Shown: positions 41,661 to 50,595 of the stretch, piece after piece | Layout of the letters: each line of letters opens with the position of its first letter | How positions within the stretch are numbered: the first letter of the stretch is position 1 | Assembly: GCF_030433685.1 (NCBI RefSeq) | Contig: NZ_JAROCF010000001.1 | Coordinates: 2,294,001 to 2,358,000, forward strand | Origin: Leifsonia williamsii | GTDB taxonomy: Bacteria > Actinomycetota > Actinomycetes > Actinomycetales > Microbacteriaceae | DNA length: 64,000 bases | Direction of reading: 5' to 3' | Position numbers and translations under genes: made by a program | The notes under the pieces: generated by a model | Told to the model about the DNA's origin: nothing | What the model saw: the letters and a program-made list of their open reading frames with translations, nothing else | The model's database searches: none

Positions 41661-42179
41661 GTGGATGACCGTCCCGCCTTCATCGTGCCGCCGCCCGGCC
41701 TGATCCCGTCGCGCCCCCAGCAGCCTCCCGCGCCTCCCGCCGCCGAGCCGATCCGGCCGCCCGCCTCGCCCGGCACCCCTCCCGCTGCACCCGGCCGCTC
41801 GCTGCCCGCGTTCCACCCTCCGGCGCCCGGCCCCGCGGCGCCGCAGGAGACTCACGTGTGGCGGCTCGTCCTCCCGAACGGCCACCGCGTCCCGGTCACC
41901 GGAACGCTCCTGCTCGGGCGCAATCCGTCCGCCGCCGCGCACCCCGGCCCGGCCGACCCTGTCGCGCTCGAGGACCCCACCTCGACCGTGTCGAAGACGC
42001 ACGCCGCCGTGGAGGCCGTCGGCGCCCTCCTGCGCGTCACCGACCTCCACTCGACCAACGGCGTGACCGTCGCTACCGCCGAGACGCAGACCCGGGCGAC
42101 GCCGGGGGAGCCGCTGGAGGTGCCCGCCGGCGCCGAGCTGCGCCTGGGCGGATACCGCATGCGCGCCGAGCGCTCCTGA
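41661..42179 (+). CDS. FHA-domain protein with Pro-rich N-terminus
   Basis: Residues 1-70 are Pro/Ala-rich and probably disordered. The remainder is an FHA domain: GTLLLGRNPSA (Gly-Arg), TSTVSKTHAAVE (Ser and His of the phosphothreonine pocket) and DLHSTNGVTV. The 172-residue protein has no membrane helix. The start is GTG at 41661, preceded by GTGGGGGC. It closes the kinase/MoxR cluster and likely docks phosphorylated partners. Confidence 0.88.
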   Translation: MDDRPAFIVPPPGLIPSRPQQPPAPPAAEPIRPPASPGTPPAAPGRSLPAFHPPAPGPAAPQETHVWRLVLPNGHRVPVTGTLLLGRNPSAAAHPGPADPVALEDPTSTVSKTHAAVEAVGALLRVTDLHSTNGVTVATAETQTRATPGEPLEVPAGAELRLGGYRMRAERS

Positions 42180-42202
42180 GCAGCACCCGGGAGCACCGGT
42201 GC

Positions 42203-42329
42203 TACCCTGAACAGGTGCACGCGCGTCTCCTCCTCCTTAGCCGCCGCGGCGAGTCCTAGTCTCAGGCCACCCTCGCCGCGGAGTCCGTCGACGGCTGATC
42301 CGTACGCAAGCTAGGAGTTCACGAGAACG
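42203..42329 (+). promoter_or_regulatory. Leucine attenuator leader of leuCD
   Basis: A -10-like TACCCT (42203-42208) lies seven bases before a leader peptide with four Leu codons in a row. Just downstream, CCGCGGCGAG (42244-42253) pairs perfectly with CTCGCCGCGG (42272-42281). The first arm overlaps the end of the leader peptide, so a ribosome stalled on Leu codons would influence this stem. The exact antiterminator pairing was not resolved. Confidence 0.75.
42215..42259 (+). CDS. leu leader peptide, 14 aa
   Basis: GTG starts a 14-residue peptide (MHARLLLLSRRGES with GTG read as Met) ending in TAG. Four consecutive Leu codons (CTC, CTC, CTC, CTT) are the regulatory signal. The likely transcription start coincides with the GTG, which would make it leaderless. 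It is in front of leuC, a leucine biosynthesis gene. Confidence 0.8.
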   Translation: MHARLLLLSRRGES

Positions 42330-43817
42330 ATGACGACCGACATCAGCACAGAGCACACCGGATTCACGCGATCCGGGCGCACCCTCGCGGAGAAGGTGTG
42401 GGACGACCACCTCGTCGCCAAGGGCGAGGACGGCTCTCCCGACCTCATCTACATCGACCTGCACCTGGTCCACGAGGTGACCAGCCCGCAGGCGTTCGAC
42501 GGCCTCCGCATGGCCGGCCGCCCGGTCCGCCGCCCCGACCTGACGATCGCGACGGAGGACCACAACACCCCGACCATCGGCATCGACCGCCCGATCGCCG
42601 ACCTGACCAGCCGCACCCAGATCGAGACGCTGCGCAGGAACGCCGAGGAGTTCGGCATCCGCCTGCACTCGCTGGGCGACGTCGAGCAGGGCATCGTGCA
42701 CGTCGTCGGCCCCCAGCTGGGCTTGACCATGCCGGGCATCACGGTCGTCTGCGGCGACTCGCACACCTCCACGCACGGCGCGTTCGGGGCGATGGCGTTC
42801 GGCATCGGCACCTCCGAGGTGGAGCACGTGCTCGCCACCCAGACGCTGCCGCTGAAGCCGTTCAAGACCATGGCCATCACGGTCGAGGGCGAGCTGCGCC
42901 CCGGCGTCACGGCCAAGGACATCATCCTCGCCGTCATCGCCAAGATCGGCACGGGAGGCGGCCAGGGCTACGTGCTCGAGTACCGCGGCAGCGCCATCCG
43001 CTCGCTCTCGATGGAGGGCAGGATGACGATCTGCAACATGTCGATCGAGGCCGGCGCCCGCGCGGGAATGGTCGCACCCGACGAGACCACCTTCGCCTAC
43101 CTGAAGGGCCGCCCGCACGCGCCGGAGGGGGCCGACTGGGACGACGCCGTCGCCTACTGGAAGACGCTGCAGACCGACGACGACGCCGTCTTCGACGCCG
43201 AGGTCTACCTCGACGCCGCCGACATCGAGCCGTTCGTGACCTGGGGCACCAACCCCGGCCAGGGCGTGTCGCTCAGCCAGACCGTGCCCGACCCCACCGC
43301 CATCCAGGACGCCAACGAGCGCGCCGCCGCCGAGCGGGCGCTGGAGTACATGGACCTGGCGCCGGGCACCCCGATGAAGAGCATCCCGGTCGACGCGGTG
43401 TTCATGGGCTCGTGCACCAACAGCCGCATCGAGGACCTGCGCGCCTTCGCCTCCGTCATCAAGGGCCGCAAGAAGGCCGACAACGTCCGCGTCATGGTCG
43501 TCCCCGGCAGCGCCCGCGTGCGCATCGAGGCCGAGGCGGAGGGCATCGACAAGATCGTCGAGGAGTTCGGGGCGGAGTGGCGCTTCGCCGGCTGCTCCAT
43601 GTGCCTCGGCATGAACCCCGACCAGCTCGCGCCGGGGGAGCGCTGCGCCTCCACCTCCAACCGCAACTTCGAAGGACGGCAGGGCAAGGGCGGCCGCACG
43701 CATCTCGTGTCGCCGCTCGTGGCGGCGGCGACCGCGATCCGCGGCACGCTGTCGAGCCCGTGGGATCTCGAGCATGACGGCGCGGATCTGACGACCGGTG
43801 AGAAGGTGGGCGCCTGA
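42330..43817 (+). CDS. leuC: 3-isopropylmalate dehydratase large subunit
   Basis: This 495-residue aconitase-family enzyme, with LeuD, isomerises 2- to 3-isopropylmalate in leucine synthesis. The 4Fe-4S cluster Cys residues are visible in [13 protein letters not shown] and [14 protein letters not shown]. The start includes [11 protein letters not shown], family-typical. ATG at 42330 follows the leucine attenuator, and TAGGAG lies upstream. The stop shares one base with the leuD start. Confidence 0.97.
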   Translation: MTTDISTEHTGFTRSGRTLAEKVWDDHLVAKGEDGSPDLIYIDLHLVHEVTSPQAFDGLRMAGRPVRRPDLTIATEDHNTPTIGIDRPIADLTSRTQIETLRRNAEEFGIRLHSLGDVEQGIVHVVGPQLGLTMPGITVVCGDSHTSTHGAFGAMAFGIGTSEVEHVLATQTLPLKPFKTMAITVEGELRPGVTAKDIILAVIAKIGTGGGQGYVLEYRGSAIRSLSMEGRMTICNMSIEAGARAGMVAPDETTFAYLKGRPHAPEGADWDDAVAYWKTLQTDDDAVFDAEVYLDAADIEPFVTWGTNPGQGVSLSQTVPDPTAIQDANERAAAERALEYMDLAPGTPMKSIPVDAVFMGSCTNSRIEDLRAFASVIKGRKKADNVRVMVVPGSARVRIEAEAEGIDKIVEEFGAEWRFAGCSMCLGMNPDQLAPGERCASTSNRNFEGRQGKGGRTHLVSPLVAAATAIRGTLSSPWDLEHDGADLTTGEKVGA

Positions 43818-44416
43818 TGGACAAGTTCGAGACCGTGACCGGCGTGGCCGTGCCGCTGCGCCGCTCCAACGTCGACACCGACCAGATCATCCCCGCGGTG
43901 TTCCTCAAGCGCGTCACCAAGACCGGCTTCGACGACGCCCTGTTCCACGCCTGGCGGCAGGACCCGGAGTTCATCCTCAACCAGCCCGCCTACCAGGGCG
44001 CGACCGTGCTGGTCGCCGGCGCCGACTTCGGCACCGGCTCCTCGCGCGAGCACGCGGTGTGGGCGCTGCGCGACTACGGCTTCAAGGTCGTCCTCAGCCC
44101 GCGGTTCGCGGACATCTTCCGCGGCAACTCCGGCAAGCAGGGCCTCCTCACCGGTGTGATCACCGAGGAGGACGCCGAGCGCCTCTGGCAGGCCATCGAG
44201 GCGCAGCCGGGAATAGCGGCGACGGTCGATCTGGTTGCCAAGACTGCGACCGTCGGCGAGGTCCAGGTGTCTTTCGACATCGACGATTACACTCGCTGGC
44301 GTTTGCTCGAAGGGTTGGACGACATCGCTCTGACCCTGCGCGACGAGGCGCGCATCTCCGAATACGAAAGCGGCCGCGCGTCATGGCGGCCCACGACCCT
44401 CCCGGTGAAACTTTGA
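43817..44416 (+). CDS. leuD: 3-isopropylmalate dehydratase small subunit
   Basis: This 199-residue swivelling domain partners LeuC. Typical residues are [17 protein letters not shown] near the start and [17 protein letters not shown] in the active-site region. It is tightly coupled to leuC (TGATG), and its last bases overlap the TTG start proposed for murA. Confidence 0.97.
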   Translation: MDKFETVTGVAVPLRRSNVDTDQIIPAVFLKRVTKTGFDDALFHAWRQDPEFILNQPAYQGATVLVAGADFGTGSSREHAVWALRDYGFKVVLSPRFADIFRGNSGKQGLLTGVITEEDAERLWQAIEAQPGIAATVDLVAKTATVGEVQVSFDIDDYTRWRLLEGLDDIALTLRDEARISEYESGRASWRPTTLPVKL

Positions 44417-45783
44417 ACTCACTTCTTCAGGACGCCCAGGCAGCTGGAGCGCGCGTCGGCCTCAAGGGCGACCGCATCACGATCAACGGCGGCATCCCGC
44501 TCCGGGGCCGCATCGAGGTCCGCGGCGCCAAGAACTTCGTCACGAAGGCGATGGTCGCCGCGATCCTCGGCGAAGGCCCCAGCGTGCTGCGGAACGTGCC
44601 GGACATCAGCGACGTCCGGGTCGTCCGCGGGCTGCTCGAGGTGCACGGCGTGAAGGTGACCGACGGTGCGGAGGAGGGCGAGCTCCTGCTCGACCCCAGC
44701 GCCGTCGAGTCGGCGCACATGGCCGACATCGACGCGCACGCCGGCTCCAGCCGCATCCCGATCCTGTTCTGCGGCCCGCTGCTGCACCGGCTCGGCGAGG
44801 CGTTCATCCCCGACCTCGGCGGCTGCCGGATCGGCGACCGCCCGATCGACTACCACCTCGACGTGCTGCGCAAGTTCGGCGCGGTGGTCGACAAGCTCCC
44901 GAGCGGCATCCGCATGTCGGCCCCCAACGGCCTCCACGGCGCCAAGCTCGAGCTGCCGTACCCGAGCGTCGGCGCGACGGAGCAGGTGCTCCTGACCGCC
45001 GTGCGCGCCGACGGCATCACCGAGCTGCGCGGCGCCGCGATCGAGCCCGAGATCATGGACCTGATCAACGTCCTGCAGAAGATGGGTGCGATCATCTCGG
45101 TCGACACCGACCGCGTGATCCGCATCGAGGGCGTCAAGAAGCTCGTCGGCTACAGCCACACCGCGCTGTTCGACCGCAACGAGGCCGCCAGCTGGGCCGC
45201 GGCCGCGCTCGCGACCAACGGCGACATCTACGTCGGCGGCGCCCGCCAGCCCGAGATGCTGACCTTCCTCAACGTCTTCCGCAAGGTCGGCGGCGCCTTC
45301 GAGATCCACGACGACGGCATCCGCTTCTTCCACCCGGGAGGCCCGCTCAAGCCGGTCATCATCGAGACCGACGTGCACCCCGGCTTCATGACCGACTGGC
45401 AGCAGCCGCTCGTCGTGGCGCTGGCGAAGGCCGAGGGCGTCTCCATCGTGCACGAGACCGTGTACGAGCAGCGCTTCGGCTTCACCGACGCGCTCAACGA
45501 CATGGGCGCCAAGATCCAGGTGCACAAGGAGTGCCTCGGCGGCCACCCGTGCCGCTTCGGTCAGCGCAACTTCAACCACTCCGCGGTCATCATGGGCCCG
45601 GTGGAGCTGAAGGGTGCCGACATCGAGGTTCCCGACCTGCGCGGCGGCTTCAGCCACCTCATCGCGGCGCTGACCGCCGAGGGCCGCTCGACCGTCAGCA
45701 ACGTCGGCATCATCAGCCGCGGCTACGAGAACTTCATCACGAAGCTGCAGCTGCTCGGGGCGGACTTCGTCCTCGAGGGCTGA
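44413..45783 (+). CDS. murA: UDP-N-acetylglucosamine 1-carboxyvinyltransferase
   Basis: MurA makes the first committed step of peptidoglycan synthesis, adding enolpyruvate to UDP-GlcNAc. The 456-residue protein has the inside-out barrel repeats, [16 protein letters not shown] at the start, and [15 protein letters not shown] with the catalytic-loop Cys that fosfomycin targets. The TTG start at 44413 overlaps the leuD stop. An in-frame ATG at 44383, within leuD, is the alternative. I prefer the TTG because the product then begins MNSLLQDAQ. Confidence 0.93.
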   Translation: MNSLLQDAQAAGARVGLKGDRITINGGIPLRGRIEVRGAKNFVTKAMVAAILGEGPSVLRNVPDISDVRVVRGLLEVHGVKVTDGAEEGELLLDPSAVESAHMADIDAHAGSSRIPILFCGPLLHRLGEAFIPDLGGCRIGDRPIDYHLDVLRKFGAVVDKLPSGIRMSAPNGLHGAKLELPYPSVGATEQVLLTAVRADGITELRGAAIEPEIMDLINVLQKMGAIISVDTDRVIRIEGVKKLVGYSHTALFDRNEAASWAAAALATNGDIYVGGARQPEMLTFLNVFRKVGGAFEIHDDGIRFFHPGGPLKPVIIETDVHPGFMTDWQQPLVVALAKAEGVSIVHETVYEQRFGFTDALNDMGAKIQVHKECLGGHPCRFGQRNFNHSAVIMGPVELKGADIEVPDLRGGFSHLIAALTAEGRSTVSNVGIISRGYENFITKLQLLGADFVLEG

Positions 45784-45802
45784 TGCCACGGATAATGGGA
45801 GG

Positions 45803-46582
45803 GTGCCTCATCCCGACACCCCCGCTCCCGCTTCCGTGAAGCAGCGCTCCGAGAAGTCCCGTCCGTCGATCTTCTGGGTGCTCGCGGGCATCATCGTGCC
45901 CCTCGGCAGCCTCCTCGCCCGATTCCGCATCGTGGACGGGGAGAAGCTGCCGAGGCAGGGCGCCTTCATCGTCTCGCCGAACCACTACAGCGAGATCGAC
46001 CCGGTGATGATGGGCATGGTGCTCTGGAAGCTCGGGAGGCTGCCGCGCTTCCTGGCGAAGGACAGCCTGTTCCGCATCCCCGTCGTCGGCTGGTTCCTGC
46101 GCAAGTCCGGCCAGGTGCCGGTCGCGCGCGGCGGCGCCGCCCGGGGCGCGGCCCCGCTCGACGCGGCGCAGAAGATCGCCGACGAGGGCCGCATCGTGGT
46201 CATCTACCCGGAGGGCACGCTGACGCGCGACCCGGACATGTGGCCGATGCGCGGCAAGACCGGCGCGGCGCGCATGGCGCTGGAGACGGGCATCCCGGTG
46301 ATCCCGATGGCGCACTGGGGCACGCAGCAGGTGATGGCGCGGTACGCGAAGAAGATCTCGCTCTTCCCGCGCAAGACCATCGCGGTGAAGGTGGGCGACC
46401 CGGTCGACCTGTCGGCCTTCGAGGGCCGTCCGCTCGACGCGAGCACGCTGAACGAGGCCACCGCCGTCATCATGGACGCGATCACGCACCTGCTCGAGGA
46501 CCTGCGCGGCGAGACCGCGCCCGCCGAGCGCTGGGACCCGGCCACGCACAACCAGAAGGAGACCGGCCGCTTCGATGGCTAG
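45803..46582 (+). CDS. plsC: 1-acylglycerol-3-phosphate acyltransferase
   Basis: This PlsC-type enzyme (259 residues) acylates lysophosphatidate in phospholipid synthesis. The HX4D catalytic motif is in SPNHYSEIDPVMMG, substrate contacts lie in FLAKDSLFRIPVVG, and YPEGTLTRD is the conserved EGT block. One membrane-associating hydrophobic stretch lies near the N-terminus (FWVLAGIIVPLGSLLA). The start is GTG at 45803 with GGGAGG just upstream. It overlaps gpsA by eight bases, so phospholipid genes are coupled. Confidence 0.93.
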   Translation: MPHPDTPAPASVKQRSEKSRPSIFWVLAGIIVPLGSLLARFRIVDGEKLPRQGAFIVSPNHYSEIDPVMMGMVLWKLGRLPRFLAKDSLFRIPVVGWFLRKSGQVPVARGGAARGAAPLDAAQKIADEGRIVVIYPEGTLTRDPDMWPMRGKTGAARMALETGIPVIPMAHWGTQQVMARYAKKISLFPRKTIAVKVGDPVDLSAFEGRPLDASTLNEATAVIMDAITHLLEDLRGETAPAERWDPATHNQKETGRFDG

Positions 46583-47729
46583 AGCACAGAAGGCCCGCAT
46601 CCCCGTTCCCGCGGCGCCCCGCAGGATCGCCGTGCTCGGCGCCGGGAGCTGGGGCACCACGTTCGCGAAGATCCTCGCCGACGGCGGCAACGACGTCACG
46701 CTGTGGGCGCGGCGGCCGGAGCTGGCGCGCGAGATCAACGAGGTGAAGCGCAACAGCGACTACCTCGAGGGCATCAACCTGCCGCGCACGCTGCACGCCA
46801 CCTCCCGGCTGGGGGAGGCGATGCGCGACGCCGAGCAGGTGTTCGTGTCGATCCCGAGCCAGTCCCTCCGCTCCAACCTGGAGGCGATGACGCCGTTCCT
46901 CGGGCCGGAGACGATCGTCGTCAGCCTGATGAAGGGCGTCGAGAAGGGCACCGGCCTGCGGATGAGCGAGGTGATCGCGCAGGGCCTCCCGGTCGACGTG
47001 GAGCGGATCGCCGTCGCCTCCGGCCCCAACCTCGCGCTCGAGATCGCCCGCGAGCAGCCGACGGCCGCCGTCGTGTCGTCGGCGAGCCTGGAGACCGCGC
47101 AGGCGGTCGCGATGGCCGCCACCAACCGCTACTTCCGCAGCTTCGTGAACACCGACGTGATCGGCACAGAGTTCGGCGGCGTGCTGAAGAACCTGATCGC
47201 GGTGGCGATCGGCATCGTCGACGGCGTCGGCTACGGCGAGAACACCAAGGCGTCGATCATCACGCGCGGGCTGGTCGAGATGACCGACTTCGCGGTCGCC
47301 TACGGCGCGGAGGCGCAGACCCTGTCGGGCCTCGCCGGGCTCGGCGACCTCATCGCGACCTGCGAGTCGTCGCTCAGCCGCAACAACACCGCCGGCCGGC
47401 TGCTCGGACAGGGGTACGCCTTCGCCGACGTGGTGAAGCAGATGAACCAGACGGCCGAGGGGCTCGCGTCGGTCGCGCCCATCCTGAGCCTGGCGGAGGC
47501 GCGCGGGGTTGACATGCCGATCGTGCGGCAGGTGAGCCAGGTGCTCGCCGGTACGCTCGATCCGAAGGACATCGCACCGCATCTGACCACGGATTCGGAC
47601 GAGCCGCAGGGCGAGAGGACAACGGATGACGGAACAGGTCGCGGTCGCACTACTCTTCGGGGGGCGCTCAAGCGAGCATTCGATCAGCTGCGCGACGGCG
47701 GCGGGAGTGCTCGCCGCGATCGACCGTGA
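46575..47729 (+). CDS. gpsA: NAD(P)-dependent glycerol-3-phosphate dehydrogenase
   Basis: GpsA reduces dihydroxyacetone phosphate to sn-glycerol-3-phosphate, the phospholipid backbone. The motif AVLGAGSWGTTFAKILADGG binds the nucleotide; catalytic Lys lies in EFGGVLKNLIAVAIG, and LAGLGDLIATC is conserved. At 384 residues it is roughly 40 longer than usual: the last part (RTTDDGTGRGRTTLRGALKR) is encoded over the first 104 bases of ddl in another frame. The extension is basic and may not be important. Confidence 0.94.
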   Translation: MARAQKARIPVPAAPRRIAVLGAGSWGTTFAKILADGGNDVTLWARRPELAREINEVKRNSDYLEGINLPRTLHATSRLGEAMRDAEQVFVSIPSQSLRSNLEAMTPFLGPETIVVSLMKGVEKGTGLRMSEVIAQGLPVDVERIAVASGPNLALEIAREQPTAAVVSSASLETAQAVAMAATNRYFRSFVNTDVIGTEFGGVLKNLIAVAIGIVDGVGYGENTKASIITRGLVEMTDFAVAYGAEAQTLSGLAGLGDLIATCESSLSRNNTAGRLLGQGYAFADVVKQMNQTAEGLASVAPILSLAEARGVDMPIVRQVSQVLAGTLDPKDIAPHLTTDSDEPQGERTTDDGTGRGRTTLRGALKRAFDQLRDGGGSARRDRP

Positions 47730-48723
47730 CACGTATCGCGTCATCCCCGTCGGGATCACCCACGACGGCGCCTTCACCCTCCAGCCCGACGACGCCGCGC
47801 GCTTCGCGCTGAACGCCGAGGAGCTGCCGCAGGTCGAGGACAACGGGTCGCGCATCCAGTGGCCGGACAGCGTCGCCTCGCGCGAGGTTTTCGTCACCGA
47901 CGCCGACGGCGCGCGCACCTCGCTCGGCGAGGTCGACATCGTCTTCCCGATCCTGCACGGGCCGTGGGGCGAGGACGGCACCATCCAGGGCCTGTTCGAG
48001 CTGGTGGGGCTGCCGTACGTCGGCAGCGGCGTGCTGGCGAGCGCGCTCGGGATGGACAAGCACTTCACCAAGACCGTGCTGCAGCAGGCGGGCATCCCCG
48101 TCGCGCCCTGGCGGACCGTCACCGCCTACGAGTGGCGCACCGCCGCGGACGAGGTGCGGGAGGCGGCGCGCACGCTCGGCCTGCCCGCCTTCGTCAAGCC
48201 CGCACGCGCCGGGTCGAGCGTCGGCGTGACGAAGGTCAAGGACTGGTCGGAGCTCGACGCCGCGATCGAGGTCGCGTTCGCCGAGGACGACCGCGTGCTG
48301 ATCGAGTCGGCGGTCGTCGGCCGCGAGGTCGAGATCGCGGTTCTCGGCGGTCGTCCGGGGGAGCCGACCCGCGCCTCCGTCGCCGGCGAGATCGTCGTCT
48401 CCGGTCGCGACTTCTACGACTTCGCCGCCAAGTACCTCGACGCCCCCGGGATCGACCTGGTCTGCCCGGCCGACCTGACCGACGCCGAGCTCGCCGACAT
48501 GCGCGACCTCGCCGTCCGGGCGTTCGACGCGATCGGCGGGGAGGGGCTCGCCCGCGTTGACTTCTTCCTCACGGCGGACGGCTTCGTGATCAACGAGATC
48601 AACACGATGCCCGGCTTCACGCCGATCTCGATGTTCCCGCGCTGCTGGCAGGAGAGCGGCCTCTCGTACCCCGCCCTGATCGACGAGCTGATCCAGGTGG
48701 CCCTGGCGCGAGCCGCCGCCTGA
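47626..48723 (+). CDS. ddl: D-alanine-D-alanine ligase
   Basis: This ATP-grasp enzyme joins two D-Ala for peptidoglycan. The 365-residue protein has LFGGRSSEHSISCATA, the loop PARAGSSVGVTKV, and the metal-binding end EGLARVDFFL and NEINTMPGFTPISMFP. The ATG at 47626 is preceded by GCGAGAGG. It begins within gpsA, giving the 104-base overlap. A strong hairpin follows 19 bases after the stop. Confidence 0.96.
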   Translation: MTEQVAVALLFGGRSSEHSISCATAAGVLAAIDRDTYRVIPVGITHDGAFTLQPDDAARFALNAEELPQVEDNGSRIQWPDSVASREVFVTDADGARTSLGEVDIVFPILHGPWGEDGTIQGLFELVGLPYVGSGVLASALGMDKHFTKTVLQQAGIPVAPWRTVTAYEWRTAADEVREAARTLGLPAFVKPARAGSSVGVTKVKDWSELDAAIEVAFAEDDRVLIESAVVGREVEIAVLGGRPGEPTRASVAGEIVVSGRDFYDFAAKYLDAPGIDLVCPADLTDAELADMRDLAVRAFDAIGGEGLARVDFFLTADGFVINEINTMPGFTPISMFPRCWQESGLSYPALIDELIQVALARAAA

Positions 48724-48741
48724 CGGCCTACGAGCCGGGGC

Positions 48742-48780
48742 AACCGCCGAGTACGCGGATTCTCCGCGTACTCGGCGGTT
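48742..48780. terminator. 17-bp bidirectional hairpin between ddl and DUF3515
   Basis: AACCGCCGAGTACGCGG (48742-48758) and its exact complement (48764-48780) form a 17-bp stem with a five-base loop between convergent genes. A half-copy, GCGCGTACTCGCCGGT, follows around 48793-48808. Confidence 0.88.
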
Positions 48781-48808
48781 TCTGGCCGAATTCGCGCGTA
48801 CTCGCCGG

Positions 48809-49327
48809 TCAGTTGCTGGGTGTGGGCGCCGGAGTCGGGGTCAGGTCGGTGTCGAGGGTGCTGAGGCACTTCTGCGTCTGCTTGACGACGGCGATGGCGG
48901 AGGCGAACTCCGGCAGCACCGACGAGTCCGACACGCCCTGCACGTGGTCGATGATGACCTCGGTGGCGGGGGTGCGGCCGAAGGTCTGGTAGACGATCGT
49001 CTTCGCCGCCGGGTCGGTCATCAGCACCCAGTCGATGCCGTTGACGCTCACGCAGGGCTTGGTCGTCGCCCCGATCGGCGGCACGCCGCAGCGCAGCAGC
49101 ACCGCGGTCGGCGACCCCCACGCGCCGGTCGCCTGCGCGTCGGTGACGCGCTTCTGCTGCCCGGCGACGGCGTCAGGGAGGCGCACGGACACCTCGGCGC
49201 AGCCGGGGTCGTTCGCGTCGGCGGCGGGCTCCAGCGAGACGGTGGGCGCACACCCGGCGAGGGCGAGGCCGGCCCCGGTGAGGAGCACGGCGAGCAGGGC
49301 GGCGAGGGCGGGGCGGCGAACGGACAT
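48809..49327 (-). CDS. DUF3515 lipoprotein
   Basis: This 172-residue secreted protein has a lipobox LALAGC (Cys26) and a single DUF3515 domain with four Cys residues (including LRCGVPP and KPCVSVNGIDW) that could form disulfides. DUF3515 genes commonly sit between ddl and thiL in actinobacteria, as here; the function is unknown. It is divergent from thiL with only 25 bases between starts, so the promoters must overlap. Confidence 0.9.
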   Translation of the reverse strand: MSVRRPALAALLAVLLTGAGLALAGCAPTVSLEPAADANDPGCAEVSVRLPDAVAGQQKRVTDAQATGAWGSPTAVLLRCGVPPIGATTKPCVSVNGIDWVLMTDPAAKTIVYQTFGRTPATEVIIDHVQGVSDSSVLPEFASAIAVVKQTQKCLSTLDTDLTPTPAPTPSN

Positions 49328-49352
49328 CGGATTCAGGCTACCGTTTCACCTC

Positions 49353-50360
49353 ATGGGGAACTCTGGGAGCACGACCATCCAGGACGCGTCCGAGCGGGAG
49401 GCGCTGCGCCGCATCTTCCCGCGCCTCCCGCAGTCCCGCGCGACGATCGTCGGCCCGGGCGACGACGCCGCCGTGCTCGCCGCCCCCGACGGCCGCTACG
49501 TCGTGACGACCGACATGATGGTGCACGGCCCGGACTTCCGGCTCGCGTGGTCGAGCCCGTTCGACCTCGGCTGGAAGGCGGCCGCCACGAACCTGTCCGA
49601 CGTGGCCGCGATGGGCGCGGTGCCGACCGCGCTGGTGGTCGCGATCGCCGCGCCTCCCACGACCCCGCTGACGGACCTGGAGGCGATCGCCGACGGCTTC
49701 CGCGCCGCGTGCGACGCCCTCGCGCCGGGTTGCGGAGTGGTCGGCGGCGACCTCTCGGTGTCGGCGGCGCTCACGTTCGCGGTGACGGCGTTCGGCGACC
49801 TAGAGGGGCGCGCCCCCGTGCTGCGCAGCGGCGCTCGGCCCGGCGACGTGGTCGCGGTGTCCGGTCGGCTGGGTGCGGCGGCGGCCGGCCTCCGGCTGCT
49901 GTTCGCGGAGGCGGTGGACGCGTCGGGCGAGCCGGACGCCTCCCGCTTCGCCGCGGTGGCGGCCGCGCACCCGGCGGAGGTGGCGGCGCAGCTGCGCCCA
50001 GAGCCTCCCGTCGCCGACGGCCCGCTCGCCGCCGCGGCCGGCGCGACCGCCATGCTCGACCTCAGCGACGGCCTCGCCCTCGACGCCCGCCGCGTCGCGG
50101 AGGCGAGCGGCGTCGCGATCGACCTCGACCCGTCCCTGCTGCACGCCGCGGCCGCGCCCGGTGTCGACCTGCGGACGGCGCTGACCGGGGGAGAGGACCA
50201 CGGCCTCCTCGCCGCCTTCCCGCCCGACACGGTCCTGCCCGGCGGGTTCCGGCCGGTCGGGATCGTCCGCGAGGGCGCGGGCCTGCTGGTCGACGGCGCC
50301 GTCTTCGACGAGCGCGGCGGCTGGGACCCGTACCTGGAATGGGACGGCGGCCGCGGCTAG
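49353..50360 (+). CDS. thiL: Thiamine-monophosphate kinase
   Basis: ThiL phosphorylates thiamine monophosphate to the active pyrophosphate. The 335-residue AIR-synthase/PurM-type protein shows GPGDDAAVLAAPDGRYVVTT (metal Asp), NLSDVAAMGAVP, GGDLSVS and LDLSDGLALDA. The start is ATG at 49353. No other thiamine gene is nearby, which is usual for this location in actinobacteria. Confidence 0.95.
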   Translation: MGNSGSTTIQDASEREALRRIFPRLPQSRATIVGPGDDAAVLAAPDGRYVVTTDMMVHGPDFRLAWSSPFDLGWKAAATNLSDVAAMGAVPTALVVAIAAPPTTPLTDLEAIADGFRAACDALAPGCGVVGGDLSVSAALTFAVTAFGDLEGRAPVLRSGARPGDVVAVSGRLGAAAAGLRLLFAEAVDASGEPDASRFAAVAAAHPAEVAAQLRPEPPVADGPLAAAAGATAMLDLSDGLALDARRVAEASGVAIDLDPSLLHAAAAPGVDLRTALTGGEDHGLLAAFPPDTVLPGGFRPVGIVREGAGLLVDGAVFDERGGWDPYLEWDGGRG

Positions 50361-50541
50361 CGACTCCGGAGGCGCGCGGCGACACGCCGCCTCACGGCCA
50401 GCAACTCCGGAACCCGGCCTCGCTCCGCACCGGCATCTCCGGACGTACGCCCGCGGCAGCAACTCCGGAGAGGCGGCCCGGCCCCGGCCCGATCTCCGTG
50501 CGAACCCGCCACGCCCCGGCGCGTCGCCGGAGACCTCCGGA
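50360..50541. repeat. Scattered GCAACTCCGGA repeats
   Basis: In the 235-base gap after thiL, GC(A/G)(A/T)CTCCGGA occurs at about 50360, 50401, 50433 and 50459, and CCTCCGGA at 50534. The words are the same strand and irregularly spaced. TCCGGA itself is palindromic. No gene is visible in the gap. Confidence 0.75.
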
Positions 50542-50595
50542 GCTGTCGCGCAGGCTTCCCATGCGCGTACGGTGGCGGCACCGGGAGGAGCGACC

